A DNA stretch of 22,384 bases from Candidatus Falkowiibacteriota bacterium (GCA_016218485.1 JACRDY010000064.1:1-22384), one strand, 5' to 3'; shown: positions 13,933-20,642, numbered from the stretch's first letter. Notes: generated from the sequence alone by a model not told the origin. Translations and numbers: made by a program.

Positions 13933-14469
13933 ATGGACACAGTGAATCCAGAGGCGCCTCTGCGTCACTACGAAATACTGTATATTATCCCCGCGGAATA
14001 TACAGTGGATGAACTCCCGGGAGTTCAGAGTAAAATAAAAAACATCTTGGCTGAATACGGCTGCGTCCTTACCTATGAAGAAGATATGGGTAAGCGGAAG
14101 CTGACGTACCCGATTCGGCAGATTCATCACGGCTACTACTTCGTGGCTGAGTTTAATATGGATCCGGCACGGTTGAGTAAGCTCAATGAGTCGCTGCGGC
14201 TGTCTCCCGCAGCGCTGCGTCACCTGGTCGTCAGTAAGGTGGAGCGCACATCCGAGCAAATGGCGGCGGACAAAGCGCGCCAGGCCAAGCGTGAAGCGGA
14301 AGAGATTCAGCAGGCGACAACCGCTCGTCCCCGCGCGGACGTCAAAGTGCCGGTGGTGGCAGTAGAGCGACGGACGGCCAGTCCGGCGCCGGCACGCCCT
14401 GCCAGCAAAGTCAGCATGGAAGAGCTGGACAAGAAGTTGGATGAGCTGATTGATGAATCACTGCTCTAA
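13933..14469 (+). CDS. rpsF: 30S ribosomal protein bS6
   Basis: A 178-residue protein. Residues 10-105 are the bS6 ferredoxin-like fold: RHYEILYIIPAEYTVDELPG, the YGCVLTYEEDMGKRKLTYPI strand pair, and HHGYYFVAEFNMDP. The C-terminal 70 residues are an Ala/Arg/Glu-rich tail typical of long bS6 variants. bS6 binds the central domain of 16S rRNA with bS18, whose gene follows at 15057 after ssb, the classic rpsF-ssb-rpsR order. There is no Shine-Dalgarno site before ATG 13933. A possible attenuator lies upstream. An inverted word repeat separates rpsF from ssb, which is unusual inside this normally tight operon. Confidence 0.95.
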   Translation: MDTVNPEAPLRHYEILYIIPAEYTVDELPGVQSKIKNILAEYGCVLTYEEDMGKRKLTYPIRQIHHGYYFVAEFNMDPARLSKLNESLRLSPAALRHLVVSKVERTSEQMAADKARQAKREAEEIQQATTARPRADVKVPVVAVERRTASPAPARPASKVSMEELDKKLDELIDESLL

Positions 14470-14494
14470 CTCATAAACTCCTACGAATTACACC

Positions 14495-14586
14495 CCTACG
14501 AATTACGAATCCGTACGAATGTACGAATAGCGTTCAAAACGTGGGTCAGCAGATTCGTACCTTCGTACGGATTCGTAATTCGTAGG
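14495..14586. repeat. TACGAATT word-repeat hairpin between rpsF and ssb
   Basis: Positions 14495-14528 and 14553-14586 are inverted repeats matching at 33 of 34 positions, with a 24-nt loop. The right arm ends 16 nt before the ssb start. Such a long stem inside a ribosomal operon should affect transcription or mRNA stability. Confidence 0.85.
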
Positions 14587-14602
14587 ATCTAAAGATAACT
14601 AT

Positions 14603-15040
14603 ATGGACTTAAATAAAGTGATGGTCATTGGCAACGTCACGCGCGATCCGGAACTGCGCACTACGCCAAATGGCGCTCAAGTGGCTTCCTTTGCCGTGGC
14701 GACTAATTTAGTTTGGACTGATCAATCAGGCCAGAAACAGGAAAAGGCCGAGTTCCATAATATCGTGGCCTGGAGAAAGCTGGCCGAAATCTGCGGACAG
14801 TATCTCAAGAAAGGCAGCAAGGTCTACATTGAAGGTCGCCTGCAGACGCACGACTGGGAAGGGAACGACGGCGTGCGCCGGTACCGCACCGAGATCGTGG
14901 CTAATAATATGATTATGCTCGGGCACCGTGGCGGCGGCAATGCCGGTGGCGCGGTCAGCGCTGCTGACAGCAGCCAGCCCGCACCGCACGACGAGCCGCC
15001 GGTAGAAGAAGAAATCAAAGTTGAAGATATTCCTTTTTAA
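14603..15040 (+). CDS. ssb: Single-stranded DNA-binding protein
   Basis: A 145-residue protein with the OB fold in residues 1-107: MDLNKVMVIGNVTRDPELRT, ASFAVATNLVW, EFHNIVAWRKLAEICGQYLK and GSKVYIEGRLQTH. A flexible Gly/Ala/Pro stretch follows, and the acidic tail ends EEEIKVEDIPF, the tip that recruits replication and repair partners. It coats single-stranded DNA during replication, recombination and repair, normally as a tetramer. It lies between rpsF and rpsR, as in most bacteria, and ends 16 nt before the rpsR start. No ribosome site is seen. Confidence 0.97.
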   Translation: MDLNKVMVIGNVTRDPELRTTPNGAQVASFAVATNLVWTDQSGQKQEKAEFHNIVAWRKLAEICGQYLKKGSKVYIEGRLQTHDWEGNDGVRRYRTEIVANNMIMLGHRGGGNAGGAVSAADSSQPAPHDEPPVEEEIKVEDIPF

Positions 15041-15056
15041 CCTTACTTCAACGCCT

Positions 15057-15323
15057 ATGATGAAGCGATATAACAATAACCGTAGCAATAACCGCAGTAA
15101 TACCCAATCAAGTATTCCCAAAGACAAGCAGTGCTATTTTTGCGCCAATAATTATGAGGCTATTGACTACAAAGACGCGCAGCTGTTGCGCCGGTTCATC
15201 TCCTCATACGGCAAGATCGCTCCGCGCAAGCGCAGCGGTGTCTGTGCCAAACATCAGCGCAAATTGGCCGAGGCCATCAAGCGCGCGCGTGTACTCGCGC
15301 TACTGCCCTTCATCTCTCGCTAG
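15057..15323 (+). CDS. rpsR: 30S ribosomal protein bS18
   Basis: An 88-residue protein from ATG 15057 (ATG 15060 is equally possible). It has the bS18 landmarks: CYFCANNYEAIDYKDAQLLR, RFISSYGKIAPRKRSGVCAK and HQRKLAEAIKRARVLALLPF. Three Cys (CYFC and the later GVCAKH) may hold zinc, as in the C+ forms. It forms a heterodimer with bS6. The frame stays open upstream to 15021, but that part overlaps ssb. After the stop a long imperfect hairpin (TGTGTAC...GTACACA with ACGCTCT/AGAGCGT inside, about 15328-15395) lacks a T-run and may be an mRNA end or processing site. Confidence 0.96.
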   Translation: MMKRYNNNRSNNRSNTQSSIPKDKQCYFCANNYEAIDYKDAQLLRRFISSYGKIAPRKRSGVCAKHQRKLAEAIKRARVLALLPFISR

Positions 15324-15390
15324 TCTCTGTGTACAGCCGCGGACGCTCTGATCGGTAACTAGAGTAGAGCGTTCGGGCTGTGAATAGAGT

Positions 15391-15850
15391 ACACAAGAAC
15401 ATGAAAACACGAGAACATGAAAACAAAAGAATATGGGCGTAGATTATAAAATAGCGTTACAGAAAAAAATGGATGCGTTTGCTCATGCCGTTTACAGAGA
15501 AACTAAATCATTTCCCCGGGATGAACTGTATGGTGTGACCAACCAGATGCGTCGTGCGTCATTGTCAATAGTTTTGAATTACACCGAGGGGTTTGCGCGA
15601 GTACGTCGGCCGGTACAGTTACAGTTTTTTGAGATGGCGTACGGTTCGTTGAAAGAGACAAAGTATCTTCTCCATTTTTCTTTGATTGAAGAATACCTGT
15701 CATCAGAGCAGTATCAGGATATCCTTAAACTTGCAGAAGAAATTGGCGCAATGCTCTGGACTGAATTGCAAGCGTTGCGAACGGCCGTCTCTACCAAAAG
15801 ATAGTATTTTGTTTTTATGTTTTTATGTTCTTGTGTTTTAATGTTTTAAT
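15391..15850. repeat. Inverted AACATGAAAAC word repeats flanking the second four-helix bundle gene
   Basis: The left arm, 15391-15428 (ACACAAGAACATGAAAACAC...), is the inverse of the right arm at 15807-15850 (TTTTGTTTTTATGTTTTTAT...TTCTTGTGT). The arms lie immediately outside the four-helix bundle gene, the same arrangement as at 9992-10507 but with different words. Confidence 0.8.
15433..15804 (+). CDS. Four-helix bundle protein (S23 / 23S rRNA intervening-sequence family)
   Basis: A 123-residue protein with the same landmarks as the first copy but quite diverged: MDAFAHAVYRETKSFPRDEL, YGVTNQMRRASLSIVLNYTE, GFARVRRPVQLQFFEMAYGS, LKETKYLLHFSLIEEYLSSE and a final amphipathic helix. It has YTEGFAR where the first copy has IAEGYGR. 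Divergence and different flanking words argue against a recent local duplication; two independent arrivals are more likely. It has no Shine-Dalgarno site. The gene sits between rpsR and efp, both core genes, so it is tolerated in an essential neighbourhood. The cellular role of the family is unknown. Confidence 0.88.
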   Translation: MGVDYKIALQKKMDAFAHAVYRETKSFPRDELYGVTNQMRRASLSIVLNYTEGFARVRRPVQLQFFEMAYGSLKETKYLLHFSLIEEYLSSEQYQDILKLAEEIGAMLWTELQALRTAVSTKR

Positions 15851-15857
15851 AATTCCT

Positions 15858-16427
15858 ATGTCAATAAACACCCTCAACGATATCAAGAAAGGCAAAGTTT
15901 TCAGCATTGATGGCGCGCCCTGGCTGGTGGTAGAGGCCAACTTTGTCCGGATGCAGCAGCGTAAACCGGTGATGCAGACCAAGCTGCGCAATTTGATCAA
16001 TAATAAAGTATTGGAAGTCAACTATAATCCCGGCGACAGCATTGAAGAAGCCGATCTGTCGCATCAGGCGGCCGGTTTTCTGTACACGGCCGATGGACAG
16101 GCGCACTTCATGAACAATACGACCTATGAAGAGGTGGCTTTTGACCTTGATGTAGTGGGAGATGCGGCCCAGTATCTGCACGAGGGTCTGGCGGTTGATG
16201 TGCTGTACTTCAATGATCAGCCGGTGAGCTTGGCGGTGCCGCGCAAAGTGGAACTGCGGGTGACCCAGACGGTTGACGGCGCGCGTGGCGACACGGCCCA
16301 GGGTAAAGTTACTAAACCGGCCACGTTGGAAACCGGCATGGAGATCACGGTGCCGCTGTTTATCAAAGAGGATGACGTGGTGCGGATTAATACGGAGACC
16401 GGGGAATACGTGGAGCGGGTAAGCTAG
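15858..16427 (+). CDS. efp: Elongation factor P with an atypical tip loop
   Basis: A 189-residue protein with all three EF-P domains: KKGKVFSIDGAPWLVVEANF and the KLRNL strand, the central OB domain (HFMNNTTYEEVAFDLDVVGD), and the C-terminal OB domain (KPATLETGMEITVPLFIKED). EF-P enters the ribosomal E site and rescues stalls at polyproline. The tip loop that should carry the modified Lys34 (PGKG in E. coli) reads VRMQQRKPV, with Gln at position 34 and no GKG or GRG. The known Lys or Arg modification is therefore unlikely at that place. The start is ATG 15858, which matches the EF-P N terminus; upstream codons lie in the repeat. No ribosome site is seen. Confidence 0.94.
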   Translation: MSINTLNDIKKGKVFSIDGAPWLVVEANFVRMQQRKPVMQTKLRNLINNKVLEVNYNPGDSIEEADLSHQAAGFLYTADGQAHFMNNTTYEEVAFDLDVVGDAAQYLHEGLAVDVLYFNDQPVSLAVPRKVELRVTQTVDGARGDTAQGKVTKPATLETGMEITVPLFIKEDDVVRINTETGEYVERVS

Positions 16428-16428
16428 T

Positions 16429-16466
16429 CAAGAAAGCAAAGAAACAAAGAAGCAAAGAAACAAGAG
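16429..16466. repeat. One-armed AAGAAACAAAG word repeat after efp
   Basis: Words such as AAGAAAGCAAAGAAACAAAG are repeated, starting 2 nt after the efp stop. No inverted partner is found nearby, unlike the other word repeats in the window. Confidence 0.5.
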
Positions 16467-16501
16467 ATAGAGATATAAAAGACAGGATAAACACGAATCA
16501 T

Positions 16502-16704
16502 ATGGTAAAAAACAAACCACCATTGATGACCTGGCAGGGATGATTAAGCAAGGTTTTGACGCTGTGGACCAGCAGTTTGAGAATATGGGACATCATATTG
16601 ATAATCGTTTTACTGTCTTTGAAAAAGATATTCGTTATCTCAAGCAAGGCCAGGAAACGATTTCCCTGCGCCTGACCAATGTTGCGTACAAAGTTGGACG
16701 TTGA
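16502..16704 (+). pseudogene. Small coiled-coil protein with a one-base frameshift
   Basis: From codon 7 on, the frame reads TTIDDLAGMIKQGFDAVDQQ, FENMGHHIDNRFTVFEKDIR and YLKQGQETISLRLTNVAYKV, ending at TGA 16702-16704. This is the common CPR family of about 65 residues starting M..K...TIDDLA.M...GFD and continuing as a heptad coiled coil. The ATG at 16502 is out of frame by one base; one more A in the AAAAAA run gives MVKKQTTIDDLAGM, the expected start. It may be decayed, miscalled or slippage-dependent, or it may start at the in-frame ATG 16540 as a 54-residue protein. The family function is unknown. Confidence 0.65.
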
Positions 16705-16730
16705 TGATCCGGAGCAGCGGGTTTTCGTAG

Positions 16731-16790
16731 AGACGCAATGCTTTGCGTCTTCACTTAAAAAGTAGCTTAAATAGGCTATTTTTTGTTTTT
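16731..16790 (+). terminator. REP-like hairpin followed by an intrinsic terminator
   Basis: AGACGCAA (16731-16738) pairs with TTGCGTCT (16743-16750), a widespread dispersed hairpin. Next AAAAAGTAGC (16757-16766) pairs with GCTATTTTTT (16775-16784) with one G-T pair, followed by a long T-run. Confidence 0.8.
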
Positions 16791-16806
16791 TTTAAGTTTT
16801 AACATA

Positions 16807-16835
16807 TTGACAATATTTTACATATATGTTATGAT
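16807..16835 (+). promoter_or_regulatory. Near-consensus promoter of the tiny membrane-peptide pair
   Basis: TTGACA (16807-16812), a 17-nt spacer and TATGAT (16830-16835). The leader of about 100 nt contains CTGGCT-ttg-AGCCGG followed by GGGTTTTT near 16880-16891, which could be an attenuator or a small structured RNA. Confidence 0.75.
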
Positions 16836-16941
16836 TGACTTAATCATGGAACAGTCGGTAAAAGCTGGCTTTGAGCCGGTTGCGGGTTTTTGAAAAGCGA
16901 GGCGAAAAATCAGACAATTCCTAGAAGGGGAGGACTTCATT

Positions 16942-17043
16942 ATGACCCAAGATCAACGTCGTTCGCTCGTAATGGCGGGGACCATCGCCGCGATCTGGTT
17001 CTGCCTACTGGCCTTCATGGCCTGGGCAAACTTCACCGTGTGA
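16942..17043 (+). CDS. 33-residue single-pass membrane peptide
   Basis: ATG 16942 follows GGGGAGG at 16927-16933. The product is a charged N terminus (MTQDQRRS) and one hydrophobic helix (LVMAGTIAAIWFCLLAFMAW), then ANFTV. It comes first on a short transcript with a near-consensus promoter and is followed after 19 nt by a second membrane peptide. A tiny single-pass peptide could be a regulator of a membrane complex or a type I toxin-like peptide; no antisense RNA is evident. Confidence 0.55.
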   Translation: MTQDQRRSLVMAGTIAAIWFCLLAFMAWANFTV

Positions 17044-17062
17044 ATCACGAAAGGAGGCCGCG

Positions 17063-17212
17063 ATGTCGTATCGGTTGGAAGATTTGGATCGGACGGCTGC
17101 GCGGCCGTCCAATGGTAATCCGATGGGAGCCGGGGAGATGATCCTGTGGGCTCTCGTGGCTCTTAGCTTCTTGGGGGTGCTGGTCCTAATCACCCTCCAC
17201 TCTTTTTACTAG
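17063..17212 (+). CDS. 49-residue single-pass membrane peptide
   Basis: ATG 17063 follows AAAGGAGG with a 5-nt gap. The product has a soluble N-terminal half (MSYRLEDLDRTAARPSNGNP) and a C-terminal membrane helix (MILWALVALSFLGVLVLITL), ending HSFY. It is the second gene of the tiny membrane-peptide pair, and a terminator follows 24 nt after the stop. No family is recognised. The strong ribosome sites on both genes and the clean promoter and terminator make this a real transcription unit. Confidence 0.58.
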   Translation: MSYRLEDLDRTAARPSNGNPMGAGEMILWALVALSFLGVLVLITLHSFY

Positions 17213-17235
17213 GGCTGACTTCACAAGAGTTCATG

Positions 17236-17268
17236 ACGGCGCCGCCACGAGGTGGGGCCGTTTTCGTT
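17236..17268 (+). terminator. Terminator of the tiny membrane-peptide pair
   Basis: ACGG...CCAC-gag-GTGG...CCGT folds with small internal mismatches (17236-17260) and is followed by TTTTCGTTT. Confidence 0.7.
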
Positions 17269-17277
17269 TGAGTCATA

Positions 17278-17336
17278 AAAACATTAAAACACGCCGTTGT
17301 TTTAATGTTCTAGTGTTTTTATGTTTTAATGTTTTC
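17278..17336. repeat. Left copy of a 59-nt inverted repeat, itself a hairpin
   Basis: This block (AAAACATTAAAACACGCCGT...) is the exact reverse complement of 19606-19664 over 59 nt. Each copy is itself a fold-back of ATTAAAACA / TGTTTTAAT words around CGCCGT or ACGGCG. The two copies bracket the two-gene unit 17475-19497. Confidence 0.85.
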
Positions 17337-17343
17337 TTTTAGA

Positions 17344-17372
17344 TTGACAATACCCCGTTGTAATTATAAGAT
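17344..17372 (+). promoter_or_regulatory. Promoter and structured leader of the coiled-coil/membrane operon
   Basis: TTGACA (17344-17349), a 17-nt spacer and TAAGAT (17367-17372). The leader then contains two perfect hairpins: TTGAAGC-ctaaacc-GCTTCAA (17376-17396) and GCCATCAG-gctga-CTGATGGC (17414-17434). They are followed by GGAGG ahead of ATG 17475. The hairpins may regulate or protect the mRNA. Confidence 0.72.
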
Positions 17373-17474
17373 AACTTGAAGCCTAAACCGCTTCAAGAAC
17401 CTTGAAAAACAGGGCCATCAGGCTGACTGATGGCTTGACACACGAACACCAAATCCACTTGGAGGGAATGAGCC

Positions 17475-18464
17475 ATGTCTTTCAATCTGGACAAGTTCAT
17501 CTGGAAAGAAGTTTGGAAGTATAGGATAACGGTATGGGCGTTCATCGCCATAGCCATCGCCGTGATCATCGGTATCATCGCTTTGGTTGGCGCCATCGTC
17601 AGCTATTGCGAAGATCAGGAGAGAGAAGAGCGCGCCGTTCAAGAGCGTGCTGATTGCCTAAAAGATCCGGTCTGCTCGCTCCAGACCAAGCAAGGTGAGC
17701 TGGAAAGTAACCGCCAGCGTTTGGAAAAACACCTTGTTGACATTAACCGAGAAATCAAAGGCCGTGAGACCAAGATCAGCGAACTAAAACAGCAGGTGAA
17801 GTGGATTAGAGTACTCATCACGTATGCTGAAGTGGGAGGTAGCCAAGATCAGGTAAGGAGCAAATGCTTACGACTAACGGAGGAGCTTGAGGGAATCAAT
17901 GCCGAGAAAGAGCATCTTTGTGCTAGTGGTTTCGGTAGCTTTACAGCAGGGGAGAAGGCCATTAGACAAGAACAGTGTGAACAATTCATAAGAAAATACG
18001 ACAAAAGGAAGCAGCGACTTAGTGCTTGCCAGGAACAATTGGATGAAATTGACAAGGCGGTGGCCATTGTTGATCCTGTTGGAGTTGGTCAGCTTACCAT
18101 TGGTAATCTTCCGGCAAAGATAGAGGGCCTGATTGACTCCATCGCGACGAACATGATCTACCGCGACGATCTGCAGCAGCGGGTGGTTCTATTGGATTTG
18201 GCAATTCACAACCTTCGGATGGCTGAAGAGAAATTCTCGGCCGCTATTGCCTACCTCAACGTGACAGAGCCGGATGGTGGGCTGCCAGCCAACATCCAAG
18301 AGTTGCAAAACATTTATCAGGAGCTCGTCCCACAGGCCGATCAGTTGGTTTTTCGTGGTACGGAAATTAACCAGGAAAAACTAGCCAAGGTCAAGGATCA
18401 GCTGCGCGCGGAACTTTTAGGAACTTCCAAGAAAGGAAATGACCATGTCAAACGTACCAAGTGA
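17475..18464 (+). CDS. Membrane-anchored coiled-coil orphan protein
   Basis: A 329-residue protein. Residues 17-43 (ITVWAFIAIAIAVIIGIIAL...) form one membrane helix after a short cytoplasmic start. Residues 45-120 and 130-200 are long Glu/Lys/Gln-rich coiled coils (QTKQGELESNRQRLEKHLVD, INREIKGRETKISELKQQVK), with several Cys (C45, C61, C67 and three later). A second helical part ends ELLGTSKKGNDHVKRTK. The topology suggests a spacer or tether at the membrane. No family is recognised. GGAGG precedes ATG 17475. Its 3' end overlaps the next gene by 20 nt, so the two are co-translated and probably act together. Both lie between 59-nt inverted repeats. Confidence 0.72.
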   Translation: MSFNLDKFIWKEVWKYRITVWAFIAIAIAVIIGIIALVGAIVSYCEDQEREERAVQERADCLKDPVCSLQTKQGELESNRQRLEKHLVDINREIKGRETKISELKQQVKWIRVLITYAEVGGSQDQVRSKCLRLTEELEGINAEKEHLCASGFGSFTAGEKAIRQEQCEQFIRKYDKRKQRLSACQEQLDEIDKAVAIVDPVGVGQLTIGNLPAKIEGLIDSIATNMIYRDDLQQRVVLLDLAIHNLRMAEEKFSAAIAYLNVTEPDGGLPANIQELQNIYQELVPQADQLVFRGTEINQEKLAKVKDQLRAELLGTSKKGNDHVKRTK

Positions 18465-19497
18465 TTCCCGACTGCTCACCGCCGGCCCGCGGTCGGCTCA
18501 TCAACGTCTTTGGGTGTTGATCGTGGGGTTGGCGTTGCTCGCCCTCGCCCTGGCGCTGATCATTGCCGGTCGCTCGTTGACCGGTGTCGGTCTGCTCGTG
18601 TTGCTGGCGGCGACGTTCGTTTTCGGCTGGATCATTCGGATGTTCCGGCAGCGCCATTTCAGCCGGTGGGGACGGATCGGGGCCATGCTCGGCCTGCTGG
18701 TGGGATTGGGCGGATTTGGGTTGCTGCTCTGGCGCAGCGCCGCTCTGCTCTTGTTCCTGCTGCTGTTCCCGAGTATTGCCGACCGCCTCCAAGAGACCGT
18801 CATGAACGGCTACCTGGCGGCGCTGATCGGAGTCATCGTCGCGGTGGCGCTGGCGATTGTCTGGACCCAGGCCATCCGCTTGATGCTGCGGGGCAAAGCC
18901 GCTGCCGCCTTGGTACTCCTCGGTCTGGGGTTGAGCGGCTACTACCTCAACTTCTTCCTCTTCGCGGAGGAACCATTCGTCAACTTCCAGGGGGAGCCGC
19001 TCAAGTGCTACTCGAACATGCCCCGGGGAGGAGTCGAGTTCATATCCTGCCGCTACCGTCGTCATCCGATTGTCCTGACCGAGGTCCAGCCAGTGACGCC
19101 CGAGCTGATGTACTGGCTGGAGAAATCGCGGCAAGGAGAAACCCTCCAACGGGTTACCCCTTGGGCAGAGATGGCTTTCTTCTCGCCGGTGGATGGTGCT
19201 CCCCGCTACTGGTACCATCGCCATGGTGATGGCCGGCTGGAGATTTTCAACGGGCCGGGGTATCATCCGCAGTTGCAGGCGCTCCTGCAGCCGGTTGATG
19301 CCGCAGTGGCGGCAGAAATTTTTGCCGCGGCCAAGCAAGAGGACAGCGAGAAATTCGTTCTCAGTCCAGGCATGGTCGTGCCCCCACCTCAACCGGCAGC
19401 ATCGCTCACTAACGCTGGTGGGTTAGCGGAGGTGATTCAGCTCTACCATCAGTTGCTGGAGCGCCAGCAACGACGTTTTCCCTCTTCACCGAGGTAG
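18445..19497 (+). CDS. Polytopic membrane protein with a C-terminal soluble domain
   Basis: A 350-residue protein. Five or six hydrophobic helices fill residues 20-175 (LWVLIVGLALLALALALIIA, GVGLLVLLAATFVFGWII, and more). A soluble domain of about 170 residues follows: CYSNMPRGGVEFISCRYRRH, then FFSPVDGAPRYWYHRHGDGR, LEIFNGPGYHPQ and a Pro/Ala-rich tail. The SPVDGxPxxWYxxxxDGxxExFxGPGYHP pattern looks like a compact repeat-type domain; I cannot name the family. ATG 18445 is favoured over 18439 because GAAAGGA lies 7 nt upstream. It overlaps the coiled-coil gene by 20 nt. It is GC-rich relative to the AT-rich genes at 4097 and 20723. A role in a membrane assembly with its partner is inference. 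Confidence 0.72.
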   Translation: MSNVPSDSRLLTAGPRSAHQRLWVLIVGLALLALALALIIAGRSLTGVGLLVLLAATFVFGWIIRMFRQRHFSRWGRIGAMLGLLVGLGGFGLLLWRSAALLLFLLLFPSIADRLQETVMNGYLAALIGVIVAVALAIVWTQAIRLMLRGKAAAALVLLGLGLSGYYLNFFLFAEEPFVNFQGEPLKCYSNMPRGGVEFISCRYRRHPIVLTEVQPVTPELMYWLEKSRQGETLQRVTPWAEMAFFSPVDGAPRYWYHRHGDGRLEIFNGPGYHPQLQALLQPVDAAVAAEIFAAAKQEDSEKFVLSPGMVVPPPQPAASLTNAGGLAEVIQLYHQLLERQQRRFPSSPR

Positions 19498-19595
19498 TTC
19501 AATGGTATGTCTCGGTTCGCTCAAAGCGAGTTTGGGACCCAGCCGTCAGCATGACGGCACAAACTGGTTAGCCGCGCGAGGCGCCAGTTTTTTGT
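19489..19595 (+). terminator. Multi-hairpin 3' UTR ending in a terminator
   Basis: Four stems in a row: ACCGAG/CTCGGT, spanning the stop codon; TCGCT-caa-AGCGA; GCCGTCA-gca-TGACGGC (about 19541-19557); and AAACTGG (19561-19567) with CCAGTTT (19584-19590) enclosing GCC/GGC and followed by a T-rich tail. The last is a standard terminator. The others may protect the mRNA or form a small RNA. Confidence 0.72.
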
Positions 19596-19605
19596 TTGAG
19601 ATCAT

Positions 19606-19686
19606 GAAAACATTAAAACATAAAAACACTAGAACATTAAAACAACGGCGTGTTTTAATGTTTTAGTGTTTTTATGTTTTAATGGT
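19606..19686. repeat. Right copy of the 59-nt inverted repeat and fold-back before rnhB
   Basis: 19606-19664 is the exact reverse complement of 17278-17336. The block continues as a nearly perfect hairpin of CATTAAAACATAAAAACACT words against AGTGTTTTTATGTTTTAATG around ACGGCG. The right end runs into the rnhB promoter region. Confidence 0.85.
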
Positions 19687-19691
19687 AGAAT
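19663..19691 (+). promoter_or_regulatory. Repeat-embedded promoter of rnhB (leaderless candidate)
   Basis: TAGAAT (19686-19691) ends 6 nt before ATG 19698. TTAGTG lies 17 nt upstream inside the word repeat. The transcript would start at about the start codon, and there is no ribosome site. Confidence 0.45.
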
Positions 19692-19697
19692 ACTTCC

Positions 19698-20327
19698 ATG
19701 ATTACCCCCACTTTTAACTTAGAAAACGCCATTTTAGCGCAGGGCTACACCCTGATTGCCGGGATTGACGAGGCCGGACGCGGGCCCTGGGCCGGGCCGC
19801 TCTGTGCTGCGGCCGTGATTCTTGATATCAAAAATTTTGATAATGATGCCGTTCGCGACTCCAAAATGATACCAGCGAAAAAACGCACAGAGCTGAGTGG
19901 ATGGCTTAAAGAAAACTGTTTAACTTGGTCGATCGGTGAAGTGAGTAGCGAGGAGATTGATAGTCTTGGTCTGCAGCTGGCTAATAAGACAGCGATGAAG
20001 CGGGCCATTACCAATTTAACTACCAAGCCGGACTTTATCCTGACTGATTATGTCGGGCGAATTGAGTTCCGGACGCCGTTCCAAGTGGTTAAGAGCGGGG
20101 ATAAGTTATCTTTTTCCATTGCCGCGGCGTCTATTATTGCCAAAGTGTATCGTGATGCGTTGATGATGGAGTTAGCTAAGGTTTACCCTGAATATGGTTT
20201 TGAGCAGCATAAAGGCTACGGCACCAAACTACATTCAGAAATGATCAAGAAATACGGCCTTTGTCCGATTCACCGAACCAGTTTCGCGCCAATTAAAAGA
20301 GTTGCCAAAAGCGGGGTAACAGGCTAA
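19698..20327 (+). CDS. rnhB: Ribonuclease HII
   Basis: A 209-residue protein of normal length. The active site is clear: LIAGIDEAGRGPWAGPL gives D24 and E25, FILTDYVG gives D117, and KSGDKLSFSIAAASIIAKVY gives D135 with the family's SIAAASIIAKV signature. The enzyme cuts the RNA strand of RNA/DNA hybrids and removes single misincorporated ribonucleotides from DNA. It stands alone with a possible leaderless promoter at 19663-19691. The next gene starts 9 nt after the stop. Confidence 0.97.
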   Translation: MITPTFNLENAILAQGYTLIAGIDEAGRGPWAGPLCAAAVILDIKNFDNDAVRDSKMIPAKKRTELSGWLKENCLTWSIGEVSSEEIDSLGLQLANKTAMKRAITNLTTKPDFILTDYVGRIEFRTPFQVVKSGDKLSFSIAAASIIAKVYRDALMMELAKVYPEYGFEQHKGYGTKLHSEMIKKYGLCPIHRTSFAPIKRVAKSGVTG

Positions 20328-20336
20328 AATAGGTAC

Positions 20337-20639
20337 ATGTTTTCGATTAAGCATACCCCTATGAAATTTGAACAATTACCCTCAAACAATAACAAAATGG
20401 ATACCGAGGTGGCTCGTCAATTGGTTGATGTATTAATCACTCTCTGCGCTAAGCCCGATGTGACGACTGAAGAACTGGATAATGCCATTGTGGAGAATGG
20501 CGGGTCAGAGCTGCGTGAAGATATTTTGTGGGGTGTGCCCATGGGTAAGCTGGAGAAGGATGATCGGGAAAAAGTCTTGGCGCGCTTAATGGCCAAACGT
20601 AGAGAGCTCCATCAATCAGACCGTGCCGCCGCCGCATAA
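20337..20639 (+). CDS. Small helical orphan protein
   Basis: A 100-residue soluble protein. The body is helical and acidic (MDTEVARQLVDVLITLCAKP, DVTTEELDNAIVENGGSELR), then EDILWGVPMGKLEKDDREKV and a basic Ala-rich end. No family is recognised. ATG 20337 has TAAAAT 6 nt upstream, the same leaderless layout as rnhB; ATG 20361 is a possible later start. It follows rnhB by 9 nt, so read-through is also possible. The first relic of the leuS start lies 3 nt after its stop. Confidence 0.6.
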   Translation: MFSIKHTPMKFEQLPSNNNKMDTEVARQLVDVLITLCAKPDVTTEELDNAIVENGGSELREDILWGVPMGKLEKDDREKVLARLMAKRRELHQSDRAAAA

Positions 20640-20642
20640 CCT

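Noticed and set aside
18448..19392. Long antisense frame opposite the polytopic membrane gene
   Set aside because: Shadow frame of a GC-rich gene: His/Gln/Arg-rich product, no start signals; the plus strand encodes clear membrane helices.
19494..19555. TAGTTCAATGGTATG and GGTTCG resemble tRNA D-arm and T-arm pieces
   Set aside because: The spacing and stems do not form a cloverleaf; the sequence instead folds into consecutive 3' UTR hairpins.
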